A DNA stretch of 64,000 bases from Prunus persica (lineage: Eukaryota > Streptophyta > Magnoliopsida > Rosales > Rosaceae), in contig NC_034015.1 in assembly GCF_000346465.2 (NCBI RefSeq), positions 17,841,510 to 17,905,509 on the forward strand. The letters are read 5' to 3'. Positions 1-15,507 of the stretch are shown in pieces. Positions within the stretch are counted from its first letter, which is position 1. Each line of letters opens with the position of its first letter. The translations under genes were made by a program, and so were the position numbers. The notes under the pieces were generated by a model. The model saw only the letters and a program-made list of their open reading frames with translations, was not told where the DNA came from and made no database searches.

Positions 1-873
1 GTCAATTACTCACTGGGATAGCTGATCTGTTATTGGCAGTATTGTTAGCTCAGATGTTCTTCGGGTTATGGAGGAAGAATATTAGCGTGTTAATTCAGAT
101 CATTTCTTTCACCCTCATGATCGCACGATCGGACAGTTAATGTAAAACACAAATTTTAAGTTGTTGAATCGGAACATCCGGGGTTCCGACTCAAGATCCG
201 CAAAATCCTACACAATTCTAGAAATACCTAGATCAACATATATTAAATTGGAGTCGATCCAAAGGCTCGAACATATCGAACCCGGATAACGCCTAATATG
301 AGATAATCTATCGACGATCAAACAATGTCCACATTTATATCCTAGCATACCGTTGTACTCGGGACGACATAATGAGTATTTTAGGAGCCTAAGATCAGCC
401 AAATAGTGGCCCACGTGCCGACAGCGCTTGGGTGCCCAAAGCGATTCCGGCGATCTGAAAATCTCCAAATCGCCAGACAAAACTTATACCTACATGATCA
501 GCACCTAGAGTGTAGCAACTTTTGTTCTTGGACCCACCCCATAAAGTCACCGGAAGTGGCCGGAATCGGAGGCCGAAAATAGGCAGAACTTCAATTGCTT
601 ACTTAACCCCCTAAACGCAGAAATTTCTCCTATCCAACACAACCAGCAGCTAGAACGTCTCGAGAGGTTGCGAAAGCATACATGGATTGACGAAAATGGT
701 GGCCGAAGGCGTCCGAACAAGCTCCGTGAATTTTGGGTTAAAACTGGTCGATTTTTGGTATTTTCCTGTGAGCATAGGTGGTTCCAGCGGTTGAGGTTGG
801 TCGGGATGGAAAGAGGGAGGCTGCCTGGTTCATTTGGGTTCGGCCCCGCCGGCTGGAGATGAGGGTTCTGCTT

Positions 874-926
<53 letters not shown>

Positions 927-1208
927 GAGGGTTTTTGTTTTTAAATAAAAACTAATTTCAACTTATTTAAGATTATGCCACTGAGTGTAATTTGATTGTA
1001 TTTTCTTCGTTACAACTCCGATTCAAGCTCATTACATGTCTACGGACTCATCTCAGTACGATCTACGTAAAAAATACCACTCACTGCCCCAAAATCCTTT
1101 CAGATTAAAAGTGACCATTTTACCCATACCCCGAGGGCAAAATTGTAAATTCATATTCAAATTTAATTAAATTCAAGAATATCTATATTTTTGGGTCGGG
1201 ATGTTACA
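1..1208 (-). mobile_element. Probable Ty3/gypsy-type LTR, truncated by window start
   Basis: The block ends at 1208 with ATGTTACA. Read on the minus strand this is TGTAACATCCCGACCC, a typical beginning of plant gypsy-type LTRs (family knowledge). It holds a long GA microsatellite and no convincing gene; the short open frames in it (208-480 minus, 668-862 plus) resemble nothing I recognise. The other LTR end, and any internal domain, would lie left of the window, so it could also be a solo LTR. No target-site duplication can be tested. Confidence 0.5.
874..923. repeat. (GA)n microsatellite
   Basis: About 50 bp of almost uninterrupted GA dinucleotide with one GAAAG interruption. It lies inside the putative LTR. 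Length is likely to vary between accessions. Confidence 0.95.
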
Positions 1209-1461
1209 CAAGGCGAAGCACAAAGAAAGGAAGGAGAATAGAGTATTGAGATATATGATGATGCCTTTGGCTTTGGAGGGTGCGTGTACGTAAATTTTGG
1301 CAAAGTGTGTGAAGTGAAGAGATAAGAAGTTACGGGCTTGTGGCGCAAAATGCGGAAATTAAATTTAGCTTCACGGAAAATTTGAAGTCTGAGTTTAGGT
1401 GGGATTTTGAAAAATGATTTGCCACATGCTATCCGTGTGATGTCGATCCATTGGTTGGGAT
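1209..1461. other. Short intergenic stretch, no gene seen
   Basis: AT-rich unique-looking sequence between the LTR end and the hAT insertion. No coding frame or RNA gene is recognisable. It was contiguous with 2917 onward before the hAT element inserted. Confidence 0.6.
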
Positions 1462-2908
1462 TAGAGGTGTCAAACGGGCCGTGCCGGGCCGGCCCAACCC
1501 ATTTAAACTCGTGCCTTTAATGTATTCGTGCCGTGCCGTGCCGGCCCATTTAATTTATCGGGCCGTGCCGTGCTGGCCCATTTAGTAAAATCATTGATCC
1601 CAGCCCGGCCCAAAGCCCAAGTCCATATTGAAACGGGCCGTGCCGTGCTTGGGCCGTGCCCGTGCTCGTGCTCGGGCCATACTCGGGCCCAAGAACAAGC
1701 CCATTTAATTTGAATTTTTTTTACTTGATTTTTTTTTCCCACTAGATAATTAAAATTATAAACATAAAACATATAACTAGAAGCAAGGAATGATGAACTA
1801 TTTGAAAACATTAATAATCAAACATCCAAAACAATATGAAAAAGGTGGAGGGCAAAAATGTGGCCTCGTTAAAACCTTGCCTTAAAAAACCCCCAAAGGA
1901 GGAAAATCCGGTCAAGGAAAAAGAGTACCACTACCCTCCCAAATTACACAAAAAGAAAAATAAAATTAATCTAGGACACCGGGTAAAATATCAGCATTTG
2001 TCATCTCACGTTCCTGCATCAGTCAACCGAAAAAAAATTTAATTATTTTCTGGAGTAAAATAAGATACTTAGAGCATCATAAATCTTCAAAAAGACATGC
2101 AGTCTGATCATCAACATACAAACCTGTAATTAAAGGTGGATCTGGCCCTCGTGTACTATGCAATATAGCAGTTCCAGATAACACAGTGATGAACCCTCAA
2201 AGTTTTGACGCTATGCTGGTCACGCTTTGACCAGAATAATCCTACCAAAAGATTACATACATTAGATTTATAACAAAGACTCACACACAAACACAACATG
2301 TTCATGTGATGATACTTTAAACATTATTGCACTGGCAAATATTGTAAAAGAGGTGAACATAGCATAATAGATAGGAGAAACAATTGCTGTGTTGAAAGTA
2401 TCCAATGCCTGCAACCACACCAGAGTGAGAAACCAGCTAAAAAGTTCACCCGATTTCCAAGCTAGAAGAAATTAACAAAAATTCAAACTTGGAAAGACAG
2501 ATCTCGCTAAAAAAAGTGGAACTCCAACCGTTATTTAAGTAGGTAAGTAATTGGTCATTGCATCAATTTTTTATATTTTTTATTTTATTTTATTTACTTG
2601 CTGTTCCAAGTTCCAACTTGGTAGTGAAAAAATGCAGTAGATGATTTAAGTGGGCTCGGACTCGTGTCGTGCTTGGAGGGGGCTCGGGCTCGTGCCGTGC
2701 TTGGAGCGGGCTCGGGCTAAGCCCGTCTCATGTCGGGCCACGGGCCGGCCCGGTCCATTGGACCTTTTTTTAAATCCCAGCCCGGTCCAAGCTTTCGTGC
2801 CGTGCCGAGCACGGCCCATTAATATTCGTGCTCGTGCCGTGCCGTGCCTCATTTAAATGGGCTGGACTCGTGCCGTGCTGGGCCGGCCCGACCCGTTTGA
2901 CACCTCTA
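1462..2908. mobile_element. Non-autonomous hAT transposon (1447 bp) with 8-bp TSD
   Basis: The left end reads TAGAGGTGTCAAACGGG and the right end is its inverted complement. The 8-bp sequence GTTGGGAT is present immediately outside both ends (1454-1461 and 2909-2916), the target-site length expected for the hAT superfamily. Both subterminal regions (about 1475-1700 and 2650-2895) are crowded with GGGCCGTGCC / CGTGCCGTGC repeats in opposite orientation, a likely transposase-binding and fold-back region. No transposase frame is present, so it must have depended on an autonomous relative. Short open frames in both strands are by-products of the GC-rich repeats. Confidence 0.88.
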
Positions 2909-2916
2909 GTTGGGAT

Positions 2917-3272
2917 TCGTTTCGCTGTGTTTCCTTGTGTTTCTATGTGGCTGTGCAGTGGAAATAGCAGGACACGTGGATGCTTTGGCGCATGCGTTAT
3001 GGGTGGCGGGTGCGGAATTATGAATCGAAATGACAAATATAGGCTTTGATTTATGTAGCGTTTTTTGGAATGGTAGTTGGTTGGTGATGGAATCACAAGA
3101 ATAAAATGTGGAGCATGCGATTGTTGTATTTAGCGACGCGATAATATTGTGTTTGGGTCAATTAGTAAATTGGTTTCTTGATAATTTAACCCGCACATTT
3201 GGGCTAAACTTCGAATTGGGCTTTTGCCAATTTTTATTATCTAAATGCAGTAGCCTACATTTTGTTTGCTTA
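2917..3272. other. Intergenic, no gene seen
   Basis: Unique-looking sequence between the hAT element and a MITE. I see no gene, RNA or regulatory motif that I can support. Confidence 0.5.
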
Positions 3273-3682
3273 GAGCATTTACAATCATGCTCTCTATTTT
3301 TTAGTTGAAATTTAGCTAAAAACACACTAAAGTTATTTTAGGAGCTCTCTATAAAATTTCAACTTCAATCATACTCTCTCTAGTTTAGGGAGTCATAAAT
3401 GCTATAATTATATTTGAATTCAACATAAATGGTCCATCTCTATGAAAAAAATAATATAAAAATAGACAATATTGATTAAAGGTTTTAAAATATTCATTAA
3501 ATAAGGTAGCATTAAATTATAGGGAGCCACTAAAAGTCTATTCTCTTTCCTCAGATTTAGGAGCTCTTAGAGGTCTCTCTATTTTAGGAGCTGGATAGGG
3601 AGCATGGTTGGAGGTGGGTTTTCTTACTTCCTCTCTAAATTTTATCCAAGGAGGTGGTTTGGGGAGTCCATTGTGGATGCTC
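3273..3682. mobile_element. Tourist-like (PIF/Harbinger) MITE, 410 bp
   Basis: The left end GAGCATTTACAATCATGCTC and the right end (reverse complement GAGCATCCACAATGGACTCC) are imperfect inverted repeats. Each is flanked by TTA (3270-3272 and 3683-3685), the 3-bp target typical of Tourist/Harbinger elements. The interior is AT-rich, with internal complementary tracts such as the gagctctct/aggagctc segments, and no coding capacity. Confidence 0.75.
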
Positions 3683-3685
3683 TTA

Positions 3686-4410
3686 CACATGCACATAAGG
3701 TCCTCTATTTGAATTCTCTCGTCTCTAATATCGCTTATATATAACAAGTGTAGTCATTAAGAATGAAGATAAAATTTCTAGTGTAACAAAAAGGATATGA
3801 TATGCTACTACAAGGGCTATTTTAAGATCATCGGATCCATAGTCAAGTGTTTGATCTTATTTGTTATAGCAACGTATTGCACTACCCAGGTCCACTGCCA
3901 TACAACATACTTTGTAGGAAGGAAAATGGACTTGTAGTGTTGTAGCAGCCAATGTCTTGCCTATTATGCTTTAAAGAGTGAATGTCAATATATCAATTGT
4001 ATGACTTATTTACAATATCCAGCCACTCAAGGCAAATGAACCCAAAAGAAAACGAAAAAGAAAAAAGCAAAAAAAGAAAAAAGAAAAAAAAAGGCTTTAT
4101 ACAGGATCCATTTCTTCAAGTTCTACACAGGACTACTTGTTTTATAGTTTGCTATTTAAATCCTATAACCAAGTTGAAGTAGGCTGACTGGTGCAAGAGA
4201 GCCTTGCAGCAACTTATATATTTCTAACATTCAAAAAATTTCCGAATCAAAGCTTCAAAATTTGAGATTGTTAATAGTATCTCAAATCGGACAGGACGTA
4301 TAGTTAAAGAAATCAGGAAGCAACATCCGCAGCAGGGCACAGGAGCAACCCAGAAAAGTTCCCAACTAGGGGTGTAAGCTGCACATTTATGTATGCAAGC
4401 CGTTGTGTTT
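3686..4410. other. 3' flank of the PP2C gene
   Basis: AT-rich sequence with an A-rich tract at about 4045-4092. It lies downstream of the minus-strand PP2C stop codon and probably contains its 3' UTR (the part just below 4411). No other gene seen. Confidence 0.5.
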
Positions 4411-6650
4411 TCAGATATTGCTTAAGACACCCTTGAGAAGGTCCAACCCTTCAGCTGAAATACTTCTCCTCTTCTGGGACTTAGGAATTTCGGTTTTAGG
4501 AGGTGGATCTTCGGAGAAACAGACCACAACAACAGTCAGGTTATCGCATGTGTTTCGTTGGAGTGCCTCCTTGACAAGCGCTTTTGAACATCTCTCAGGA
4601 TCGTTATGCTGCAGGAGCTCCTTCCTTACCATTGTAACTGCACACTGGCTGCTCATCACATCCCACAAGCCATCGCAGCCCATTATCAAGAACTCATCTT
4701 CTTCCGTTAGGACAATTTCCTCCAATTCTGGCTCAGAGCTTAAGGGGCAGTTTGACCCTTTAGAGCCCTTGATATGCCAGTCACCAAGAGCACGTGCCAC
4801 TGATAGTTGGCCATTGAGGTAGCCATCATAGATGACACCGCCCAGCTTCTCAATTCTTAATCTTTCAGAGGTGCAGTTAGGTTTGTGATCTTTAGATAGT
4901 TCAATTGCCCTTCCCCGCTTCCCCAACACAGCTCGACAATCCCCAGCATTAGCGATTAGCATGGTCCTGCAAGTACAGTACTGAGCAAATGTCCACGGGA
5001 AAGTAAACAGGATAGACACAATTTAATTATTTTGTACCAACTTCAATGATTAGTCAGCGCCAACAAAAGATAATTACTCATGAATACAGATAATCATATA
5101 TAGCTGGATGTATCAGTTCCTCACCTTCCTAAAATAAGGGAAGTCAAAGCAGTGGTACCAGAGGACTTATCAACAGAGCTAGCATCTGCAAATGCATGAT
5201 CAGCCTTCACAAAGGCGCTCCTAACTGCCTTTCTAATGCCTGATGGGAAGTGAGAGTCTTCAACAATGAATCTAAGGATGTTTTTTTTAATAAACGATGC
5301 TGCATCAACACCATTGTGTCCGTCAAAGACCTGTGGAAGTCAACAAAATCTCAGTAAGAGTCCAATTAACACTCTAGGATAGAAGGATATAAATGCTTCT
5401 TGTCACCTAGCTTCTAACAACTCAGGAATGAAGTGAATAAGATGGCCTTTGTCATATGATATGGAAAATTCAATGGTGGAAGTGAAGTATGGTTGTCACT
5501 TCAAAAAAGCACCACGCAAAAAGAAATTAACGAGAGCAAGTTACACACCCCATAAAATGCCCCAGGAGAAGGCAAGTTTTCCATTTGACCAAGATGTTCA
5601 TGAAGATCATCTACACAAATATACTCATCCTCCATGTATTGTTTAGGTCCTTTTTCAGAACAGCTTCCTGAACGGAATACAGACACGAACTCTGCCGTCT
5701 CACTTGCTGGTGACTTCAAGCCCATACTTCCAATATCTGATTCCTAAGAAAAAGGAACATCGAGGAATAATTAGTTAATGCACTACTTCTTCAAAATAGA
5801 GGCCTAATTCAACCACAAAACTCCAAATTTTGGAGTCATAGCACTGATATGCTAATTAAAGCAGCTTGTGTCAACTAAGCATTAATAGTTGACCTAGGAA
5901 AGTACCTCTGCATGCACACGGAAACATGCATCGCATACAAGAGCAGGTCAAAGAGAGGTAGTGATGACTGATGGCATTCATTTGCTAAATTTATAATATA
6001 AGACACAAGGGGTTCAACTTGAGAGAGAGAACTTGATCTACTTGCAGCTAGAAGGATCAACGATCCAAAATGGCATCAACTACCTACGCATTTCTACGGT
6101 TTCCATTTGAAGCATGCAAGGAAAAACCAGATCAGTTTGCAAACAGCAATCCCTGGCTACTTGAACATATTGAAAATGGTTTCCTTATAGTTTCTAGGAC
6201 GCCATTCATTCACTCAACATTAGGCAGGAAATCCCAGATTCATTTCAGCTGTTATCATTCATATTCCTCCACAATGCAACATAGACTTAGAAGGCCTCAA
6301 CTCAATGAAGAAAACACAAATATCCGTCAGCATGACATACATCAAATGCATCTTCTTAATTGGAAACGTACAATAATTTGCAAACCCAATTAACAAAAAA
6401 CAGAAGATTAGGAAAGAAAGAGAGGACGGCACAGGGCTTCACTCAGACTTACTGATTCGGTCAACAATGCATAGCTTGTGCAATTCCGCATAACTGAGAG
6501 GTTTCTTGGAGGCTTTCCAGTAGGAACGTTGTTCGAATTTCCCAAAGCATCAACATTTTGATCCTCCATGATAGGTATACCACCATCGTTTAAGCACCCA
6601 CCATCCAATCTGGTTACATGAGGCGAGATATCTGCAGTTCCTGAAGCCAT
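4411..6650 (-). CDS. Protein phosphatase 2C (PP2C27/PP2CG1-like), 4 exons, 384 aa
   Basis: Mn/Mg-dependent Ser/Thr phosphatase of the plant PPM/PP2C family. The frame splices as 6650-6453, 5743-5549, 5330-5125 and 4966-4411, each junction GT-AG, giving 384 residues. Motifs in order: GPKQYMEDE (about 98-106), YGVFDGHNG with metal-binding Asp134 across the exon 2/3 junction, a [12 protein letters not shown] segment, [32 protein letters not shown] and DNLTVVVVC. The tail [16 protein letters not shown] matches the Arabidopsis PP2C27/At2g33700 group as I remember it. The N-terminus (first ~85 aa) is a variable non-catalytic extension. The first ATG at 6650 gives the only long open leader to exon 2. 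No lesion seen. It is transcribed away from the GLR cluster. A different PP2C paralogue of the same clade remains possible. Confidence 0.9.
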
Positions 6651-8415
6651 TTTTCTCCTTCCTAACCCATTAATCTCTCAACCCTTTTAGCTAAACCACC
6701 ATAACTGCTAAGAAAACAACCCAATTCAGATGACCTTCAGCTAAAAGCCAAAACCAACTGTCAACCAAGGCCCATTGCTCACAGACAACGCATTTTTAGA
6801 CAATAAATGCCTCCAAAAGCCAGAACACACAAACCCAGCTGTCCAAACTATCCAGCAGTCGATCCAAGATGCAAAATTTGCATAACGTGCATATCACAGA
6901 TCGCAAAAGCAAGCTCCTTTACAATTTGAAAGACGATGGCCCTCTGTTTCTTGTGTTGTGTGGTGAACCAAGCACATTCTCATGCCGAATTTTGAGTGTT
7001 TACAGGCAATACAGATAAAAATTTACAAAACCCAGATCGAGAATTCAGCAAATATGCAAGAATTCAAAAGCCAAAATGAAATAATTCGAAAAGATATAAG
7101 ACAAAAAACAGAGGAAAGATAATCTTGAGAGCCTAAGACCATAGCATAGTAGTAGGGAAGGGGGAACCGTTGGAGAGGAAAGAGAACTTGGTTATAATGT
7201 GTGCTTGGTTGACTGGCAATTCCAGGTTTTTCGGTCGACATTGTAGCGCCCTGGAAGGGAGTTGGGGTACTGACACGTGTATGCCTTTTGTGATTGCATT
7301 ATTGTATTATTGTGGTAGTTCTTTAATCTTGGATCTCTTTGAAGCTACCATTGGATGCTTTACACTTCATCCTGTACTGTCACATGAAAATGTGGGTTTC
7401 TCTTTTCCTATGTGGCTGTTTGTGGTTTTCTTATATTGGAAAGATGTCACACCTAAATAGCTTAAGAAATTAAAAAGCCAATGAAGCAATCAATCAAACG
7501 ACATATGTGGATAATATTATTTTATTATTTTTAATCAATAATATTATATTACAAGGAAGTGTTGTCACGTGTATTATAATATTATTGGTCAGAAATAACA
7601 AAATTGTGTTATTCTTGTTTTATAAAAATCTTTCTCCAATTGTATAAGGGTGTCCAAAATCCAAAATTTTGCTGAAAATTGCATAAAGACAGCATATAGC
7701 TAGACAAAAAAAAAAGTTATGGCAGAAAGTGTTGCTAACAGCTTTCCAACTCATAATGTATTAGAGGAACAAGCTAAATTAGTCCATTCAATTCAAAGTT
7801 CAAACATTTAATAAATTCAATGAATTTGTGAGGCACTAGATATAAAGTTCAAAACTTTATGGATATTCTCATCAGTTCTAAAGTCAAATTATCTTGAATG
7901 AGTTAGAAGCCAAAAAAATGGTTTGTGACTCTATCAAGGCAAGGACTTCAAAAGAGTGAAGTGGAAGGAGTTATTCAAATAGTTATCCCCCCTCAGCAAA
8001 TAGTTAACCTCTTTAATTATGTTGCTATGATTTAGCTTTGAAGGTCACACTTTATAACAGGGTGGTCCAAAAATAATCTGAATCTATATCAAACCTCATA
8101 TCTCTTCATATAATACTCGAGTCTGGGGAATGGCAATGAATTGCAACTTTTATTTTTGATGACAACAATGATTCAGCAACTTTGAGGTGGCCTTATTTAT
8201 AGTGCCTGTCTTTTAAAAAGTAGCTTTTTATAGAGTCATGTGGCACAAAACCTGTGGATGACGGGGAGGATTATCCTCTTCTCCTCCTATTGGCAATGGA
8301 TGATGTTCAAGGGGTTCTTACTTCTTTGCATTTCCTTGCACAAAATCATGAATTCCTTCCACTTCACCCTTTTGAAGTCCCTACAATAATAGACTCATGG
8401 GTAGCTCTTACTTGC
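6651..8415. other. PP2C upstream region and intergenic spacer
   Basis: 6651 to about 7240 should hold the 5' UTR and promoter of the minus-strand PP2C gene. The rest is AT-rich spacer, with an AATATTATT-rich segment at about 7510-7600. No gene is supported. Close similarity to the gene E upstream region starts only at about 8390, which marks the left edge of the duplicated segment. Confidence 0.5.
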
Positions 8416-8433
8416 CAGTGTAGCTTGGGTGCT

Positions 8434-8440
8434 TATATAA
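8434..8440 (+). promoter_or_regulatory. Putative TATA box of GLR A-type promoter
   Basis: TATATAA lies in a block (tagcttgggtgcttatataa) that is conserved upstream of genes A, C (26229-26235) and E (51066-51072). It sits about 65-70 bp before a leader-exon donor (GT at 8502). The matching acceptor is the AG at 8664-8665, just before the start codon. The function is inferred from position and conservation. Confidence 0.55.
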
Positions 8441-8678
8441 TCTCGTTTGCTTGTTCTTGCTTTTGCATATACATATTTGTCTTCAGTTGAGAGCAAATAA
8501 TGTAAGCTTCATTATTTTTCTTTACGTCCTTCAAATTCATCTTTTTCGTATTGCTTTGTTAGATATTTAGTCAGCTTCATGCATGTGTTTTTGGAGCATG
8601 TTCCTTTATTTTTGTTGTTAATTACCCACTTCTCTTTCCCATTAGATATTTCGGTCCTTTTGCAGTGTGCAGACCACC

Positions 8679-12033
<3,355 letters not shown>

Positions 12034-12378
12034 ACTATGAGAATATCCATGCATAATAGGTCTTTAGATTAGATTTTTCATTCTCTAATATTACTTGTGT
12101 AAAAATAAAAAAATTAAGGACAGTTAATCCTAGTGAATTAGGGTCGAAGCCTGCCAAAAAAGCCCAACAGCTTGTCCCGTACTCTAAATATGGGCTAAAA
12201 TAAGGTTTGAGCCCAATAAAATATCTGTACACTAGACCAGACATTTTACTTTACACTTTTTTTTTTCTTACATCTTTTCATACACAACCTTCTTCATAAC
12301 TTTTTATATTTCGATTACTTTCTTTTCAATTTGTCAACAATAAAGTTGGGAACGTTTTAGAAAAGAATATTCGATACT
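12034..12378. other. GLR A 3' flank up to the retrotransposon
   Basis: Matches the 3' flank of gene E (about 54680-55087), apart from small indels. The last five bases, ATACT (12374-12378), are the target duplicated by the LTR element. Confidence 0.7.
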
Positions 12379-12884
12379 TGTTGTAAATAATATTGGTGAA
12401 GCCCACATAAAGAGAAATGATGGAAGAAAAATGATGGTGTTGAGTATGTTAGTCAAAAGAAGAAATGATGGTGTTAGAAGTGAGATGATTAGTCAAAAGA
12501 TGAAATTATAATGTTGGGGAGAAATCATTATGTCTCCATTAGAAGCCTTTTACTTTGCCTATAAATAGGCTTGCTCATTCACTTGTAAGATACACCAAAT
12601 GAAGAGAAGAAAGAGTGAGGAAAGAAAGAAAGGAAGAGAAGGAAGAAAGAGGGTGAGTAAGTAGAGAGAAAAATAGAGTGGAGAGAAATTTCTCCAAGAG
12701 AGAAAAATTAGTGAGCCACATATATTGTAAACACTAAAGTTGTAGCCCTATTATTTTACATAGTGGAAAAGTTACTACTGCTGCTCTCCGGGAACGTAGG
12801 CATAGCCGAACCTCGTTAAATACTGTGTCTCATCTACTTTACGTGCAGCTCAATATTCGCACATATCCCAGTTATTTTACAACA
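12379..12884 (+). repeat. 5' LTR
   Basis: 506 bp, TG...CA ends, with a probable TATA box (CTATAAATAGGC) about 180 bp in, followed by a purine-rich GAAGAGAAGAAAGAG transcribed region. It differs from the 3' LTR at five sites. Confidence 0.95.
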
Positions 12885-12900
12885 CGTTATCAGCACGAAA
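12885..12900 (+). other. Candidate primer-binding site
   Basis: The sequence directly after the 5' LTR reads CGTTATCAGCACGAAA. It resembles the TTATCAGCACGA class seen after many plant copia LTRs. Which tRNA primes here is not established. Confidence 0.5.
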
Positions 12901-13129
12901 AGCTCTCAGGTATAATTTTTGTGCTGCACTATTATTTATACTACTAACCATTGTATATATATATATATGAAAAGTTGATGGTAATATAATATGCTATATC
13001 TATTCATTTTTCTATTACTAACCACTAACAAAAATGGACCCTTGGTAATACTAAACATATTATCAGTGGGAGACCGTTACTAATACTAATATTTTTCTTA
13101 TTTTATTCGGTGGTGGTTTTAACCCCATA

Positions 13130-13735
13130 TTTATTTTATTTACTGTATGGTGTAGGTTTATTACCCATACAAGCACGTTTACTTTATCGCAAATTTACTT
13201 TTACTTAAAGTATGATGTGTAATTAACCCTCATACTTTATGAAATTTACTTTACCGCACATTTATTTTATTTACTGTATGGTGTAGGTTTATTACCCATA
13301 CAACAGTATTTATTTAAAAGGGTGGTGCGGGTTTATCGTCCACGCCTTTACTTTTATTTAAATGTATGGAGCAGAATTAGTGCCCATACAAGCACGTTTA
13401 CTTTATCGTAAATTTACTTTTACTTAAAGTATGATGAGGAATTAACCCTCATACTTTATGAATTTACTTTACCGCACATTTAATTTTATTTAAGATATGG
13501 TGCGGAATTAACGTCCATATAGCAAGTAATTTATTTTATCGCACATTTACTTTTACTTAAAGTATGATGAGGAATTAACCCTCATACTTTATGAATTTAC
13601 TTTACCGCACATTTACTTTTACTTAAAGTATGATGAGGAATTAACCCTCATACTTTATGAATTTACTTTACCGCACATTTACTTTTATTTAACGTATGGT
13701 GCGGGTTTATCGTCCATACAAGCAATTCATTTACC
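13130..13735. repeat. Tandem repeats inside the LTR element
   Basis: Degenerate units of roughly 60-70 bp alternate TTTACTTTACCGCACATTTA with TATGATGAGGAATTAACCC and its complementary-looking partner CCTCATACTTTATG. At least six units are recognisable. Each unit holds a short inverted pair (aaagtatgatgagg / cctcatacttt), so the array could form a row of hairpins in RNA. Confidence 0.8.
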
Positions 13736-14955
13736 AATAATTTAATTTACAAGCAATTTATTTTATGGATTAATTGTGTGGTATGATGAGTTTTTTTACA
13801 AGGATACAGATCAGAACCAGAAGTTTCTTGATCCTCATCATACAACTACATCAGGACTTGAAGATCTTTGATAATGATATTGATATGAGAGCTGGCAGTC
13901 TCTCCAGTACTATATTTGTAAACATGTGATCGGACTTGAGGGTCCTTGATTCTTGATATGTAAATAAGGACCTGGGGTTCCTTAAATGATGTAACAGTAT
14001 TATATTGGTTAATAGTGCCGTACACATGAAAATAACTGTATTGGCAAATGTACTGTACACATGAATAGTGCCGTATACATGAATAGTGATGTATGCATAA
14101 ATATTTACCATTTTGGGTAAACTGTCACTATTCAAAAGGGAACCTGCAGTTCCTTAAACTCATGGATGAGCAATTAAATGAGATGCCAGAAGTTCCTCAA
14201 GATATGGACAATTATGTAAGGGCTTGAAGTCTAGAAATATGTACAGAAAATTGTAAAAATGTCCATACCATGAGAATATGTGATTTTGGCTTGAGGTTCA
14301 AAATCTAACAGTGTTGAGAACCTCAAGTTCCAACAATTAAATGGACAACCCTTGAGGTATTATTGCAAATTGTGGTACGCCACATATTTCTTTGGCATAA
14401 GAGAATGATGAATTTAATAAAGTTCGATTTTGTTATAATCGACACCTCAAGGAAGAAATATATTTTGTGAATTCCGGTTGTTAAGAATACACCGTGAAAT
14501 GGATAATATCAATATAAACCTCAAATGATGAATTGAGGCTCCCCACATATTTTGATATATCTGGGCCGGAAGCACATGGATTCAAATATATGAGAAATCC
14601 CGAATTTGAGATTGTGGGTATATAGTAGTTAATGCTCTTCACTACTATATTGCGATATTATCATAGCTTTTACTCAATTCATATTTCATGTCTATTTGAA
14701 AAAGGGCGAATAAATTCTGAGTTTGTGTTTAGCCCAGGCCAAAAGTTCCATACGTTGAAATATGAAATTTGGAAGAGTCGATGTGGTTCTTTGAACCTAT
14801 AAGGAACAGGGTTCCAAACCGTCATTTTGAAAAGACGTAAAAACCACAGGTGCAAGTTTAAGAATGTGCGCAATTATTATAAGAGGAACATACAACAGAT
14901 AGATTTTTTCCACCTGCAATGAAGGTGCAGGCCCTGTAAAATCTATAAAATTACA

Positions 14956-15507
14956 TTATGTTCTGGAAGCCTCTGAAGGAAGAGGACGGCGCCTCTTAAG
15001 CTTAGCCATGAGCCTCTCATGGTCTCCCAAAATTCTTTCGTTGGAGACCTGCAGCATGTCTAGCCTTCTCAGTGTATCAACAGAGTACGAACTCACCAGT
15101 TTCAACAAGGCATTATTCTCTCCTTTAAGTTTCTCAACCTCCTGTTGAGACTCATGAAGCATTCTTTGGAGAGACGAATTTTCAGTTGTTAACCTCTCAA
15201 CCTCGTTTGCTCTGGCACGCAAACGATCAGCCATGTTAGAAACAGAAGCAGCACTCTGAATGCTAAAAGCCATTGAGTCATCAATAGCCTCTTCCTCAGA
15301 TCTCCCTGTCAACAACATTTCATCCATTGGAATAATGAAATTCCTAGCTACTATGACAGCAGTAGCATCATCCATCATCACAGAATCATTAACTGTGAGA
15401 TGACAATTTTGGGATACAAAGGATGGACGCCAAACTTTGGCGTCACTGGTTGTTGTGGGAGTATCATTTAAATTGAAATAATTTGGGCAGGAAGAAGAGG
15501 AAGTCAT
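14956..15507 (-). CDS. Antisense ORF in LTR element: 183-aa coiled-coil protein, unknown function
   Basis: Uninterrupted 183-residue frame on the strand opposite to the retrotransposon. I do not recognise the protein. The N-terminal third is Ser/Thr/Asp-rich. Residues about 90-150 are rich in Glu, Lys and Leu with heptad spacing (ADRLRARANEVERL, LQRMLHESQQEVEKLKGENN), strongly suggesting a parallel coiled coil. The end is basic (LMAKLKRRRPLPSE). The start is the first ATG, after a stop-containing upstream stretch. Antisense ORFs are known in some plant LTR elements (family knowledge). Whether this one is translated, or derives from a captured host gene, is open. Confidence 0.5.
   Translation of the reverse strand: MTSSSSCPNYFNLNDTPTTTSDAKVWRPSFVSQNCHLTVNDSVMMDDATAVIVARNFIIPMDEMLLTGRSEEEAIDDSMAFSIQSAASVSNMADRLRARANEVERLTTENSSLQRMLHESQQEVEKLKGENNALLKLVSSYSVDTLRRLDMLQVSNERILGDHERLMAKLKRRRPLPSEASRT

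Noticed and set aside
1528..2856. Several Ala/Arg/Pro-rich open frames on both strands
   Set aside because: They are produced by GTGCCGTGCC-type hAT subterminal repeats read in different frames and have no protein-like character.
8254..8490. Open frame with DDVQGVLT, like the DDIQGVLT of the GLR amino-terminal domain
   Set aside because: Only eight residues match and the flanking residues do not. I treat it as chance or a negligible scrap, not as an exon.
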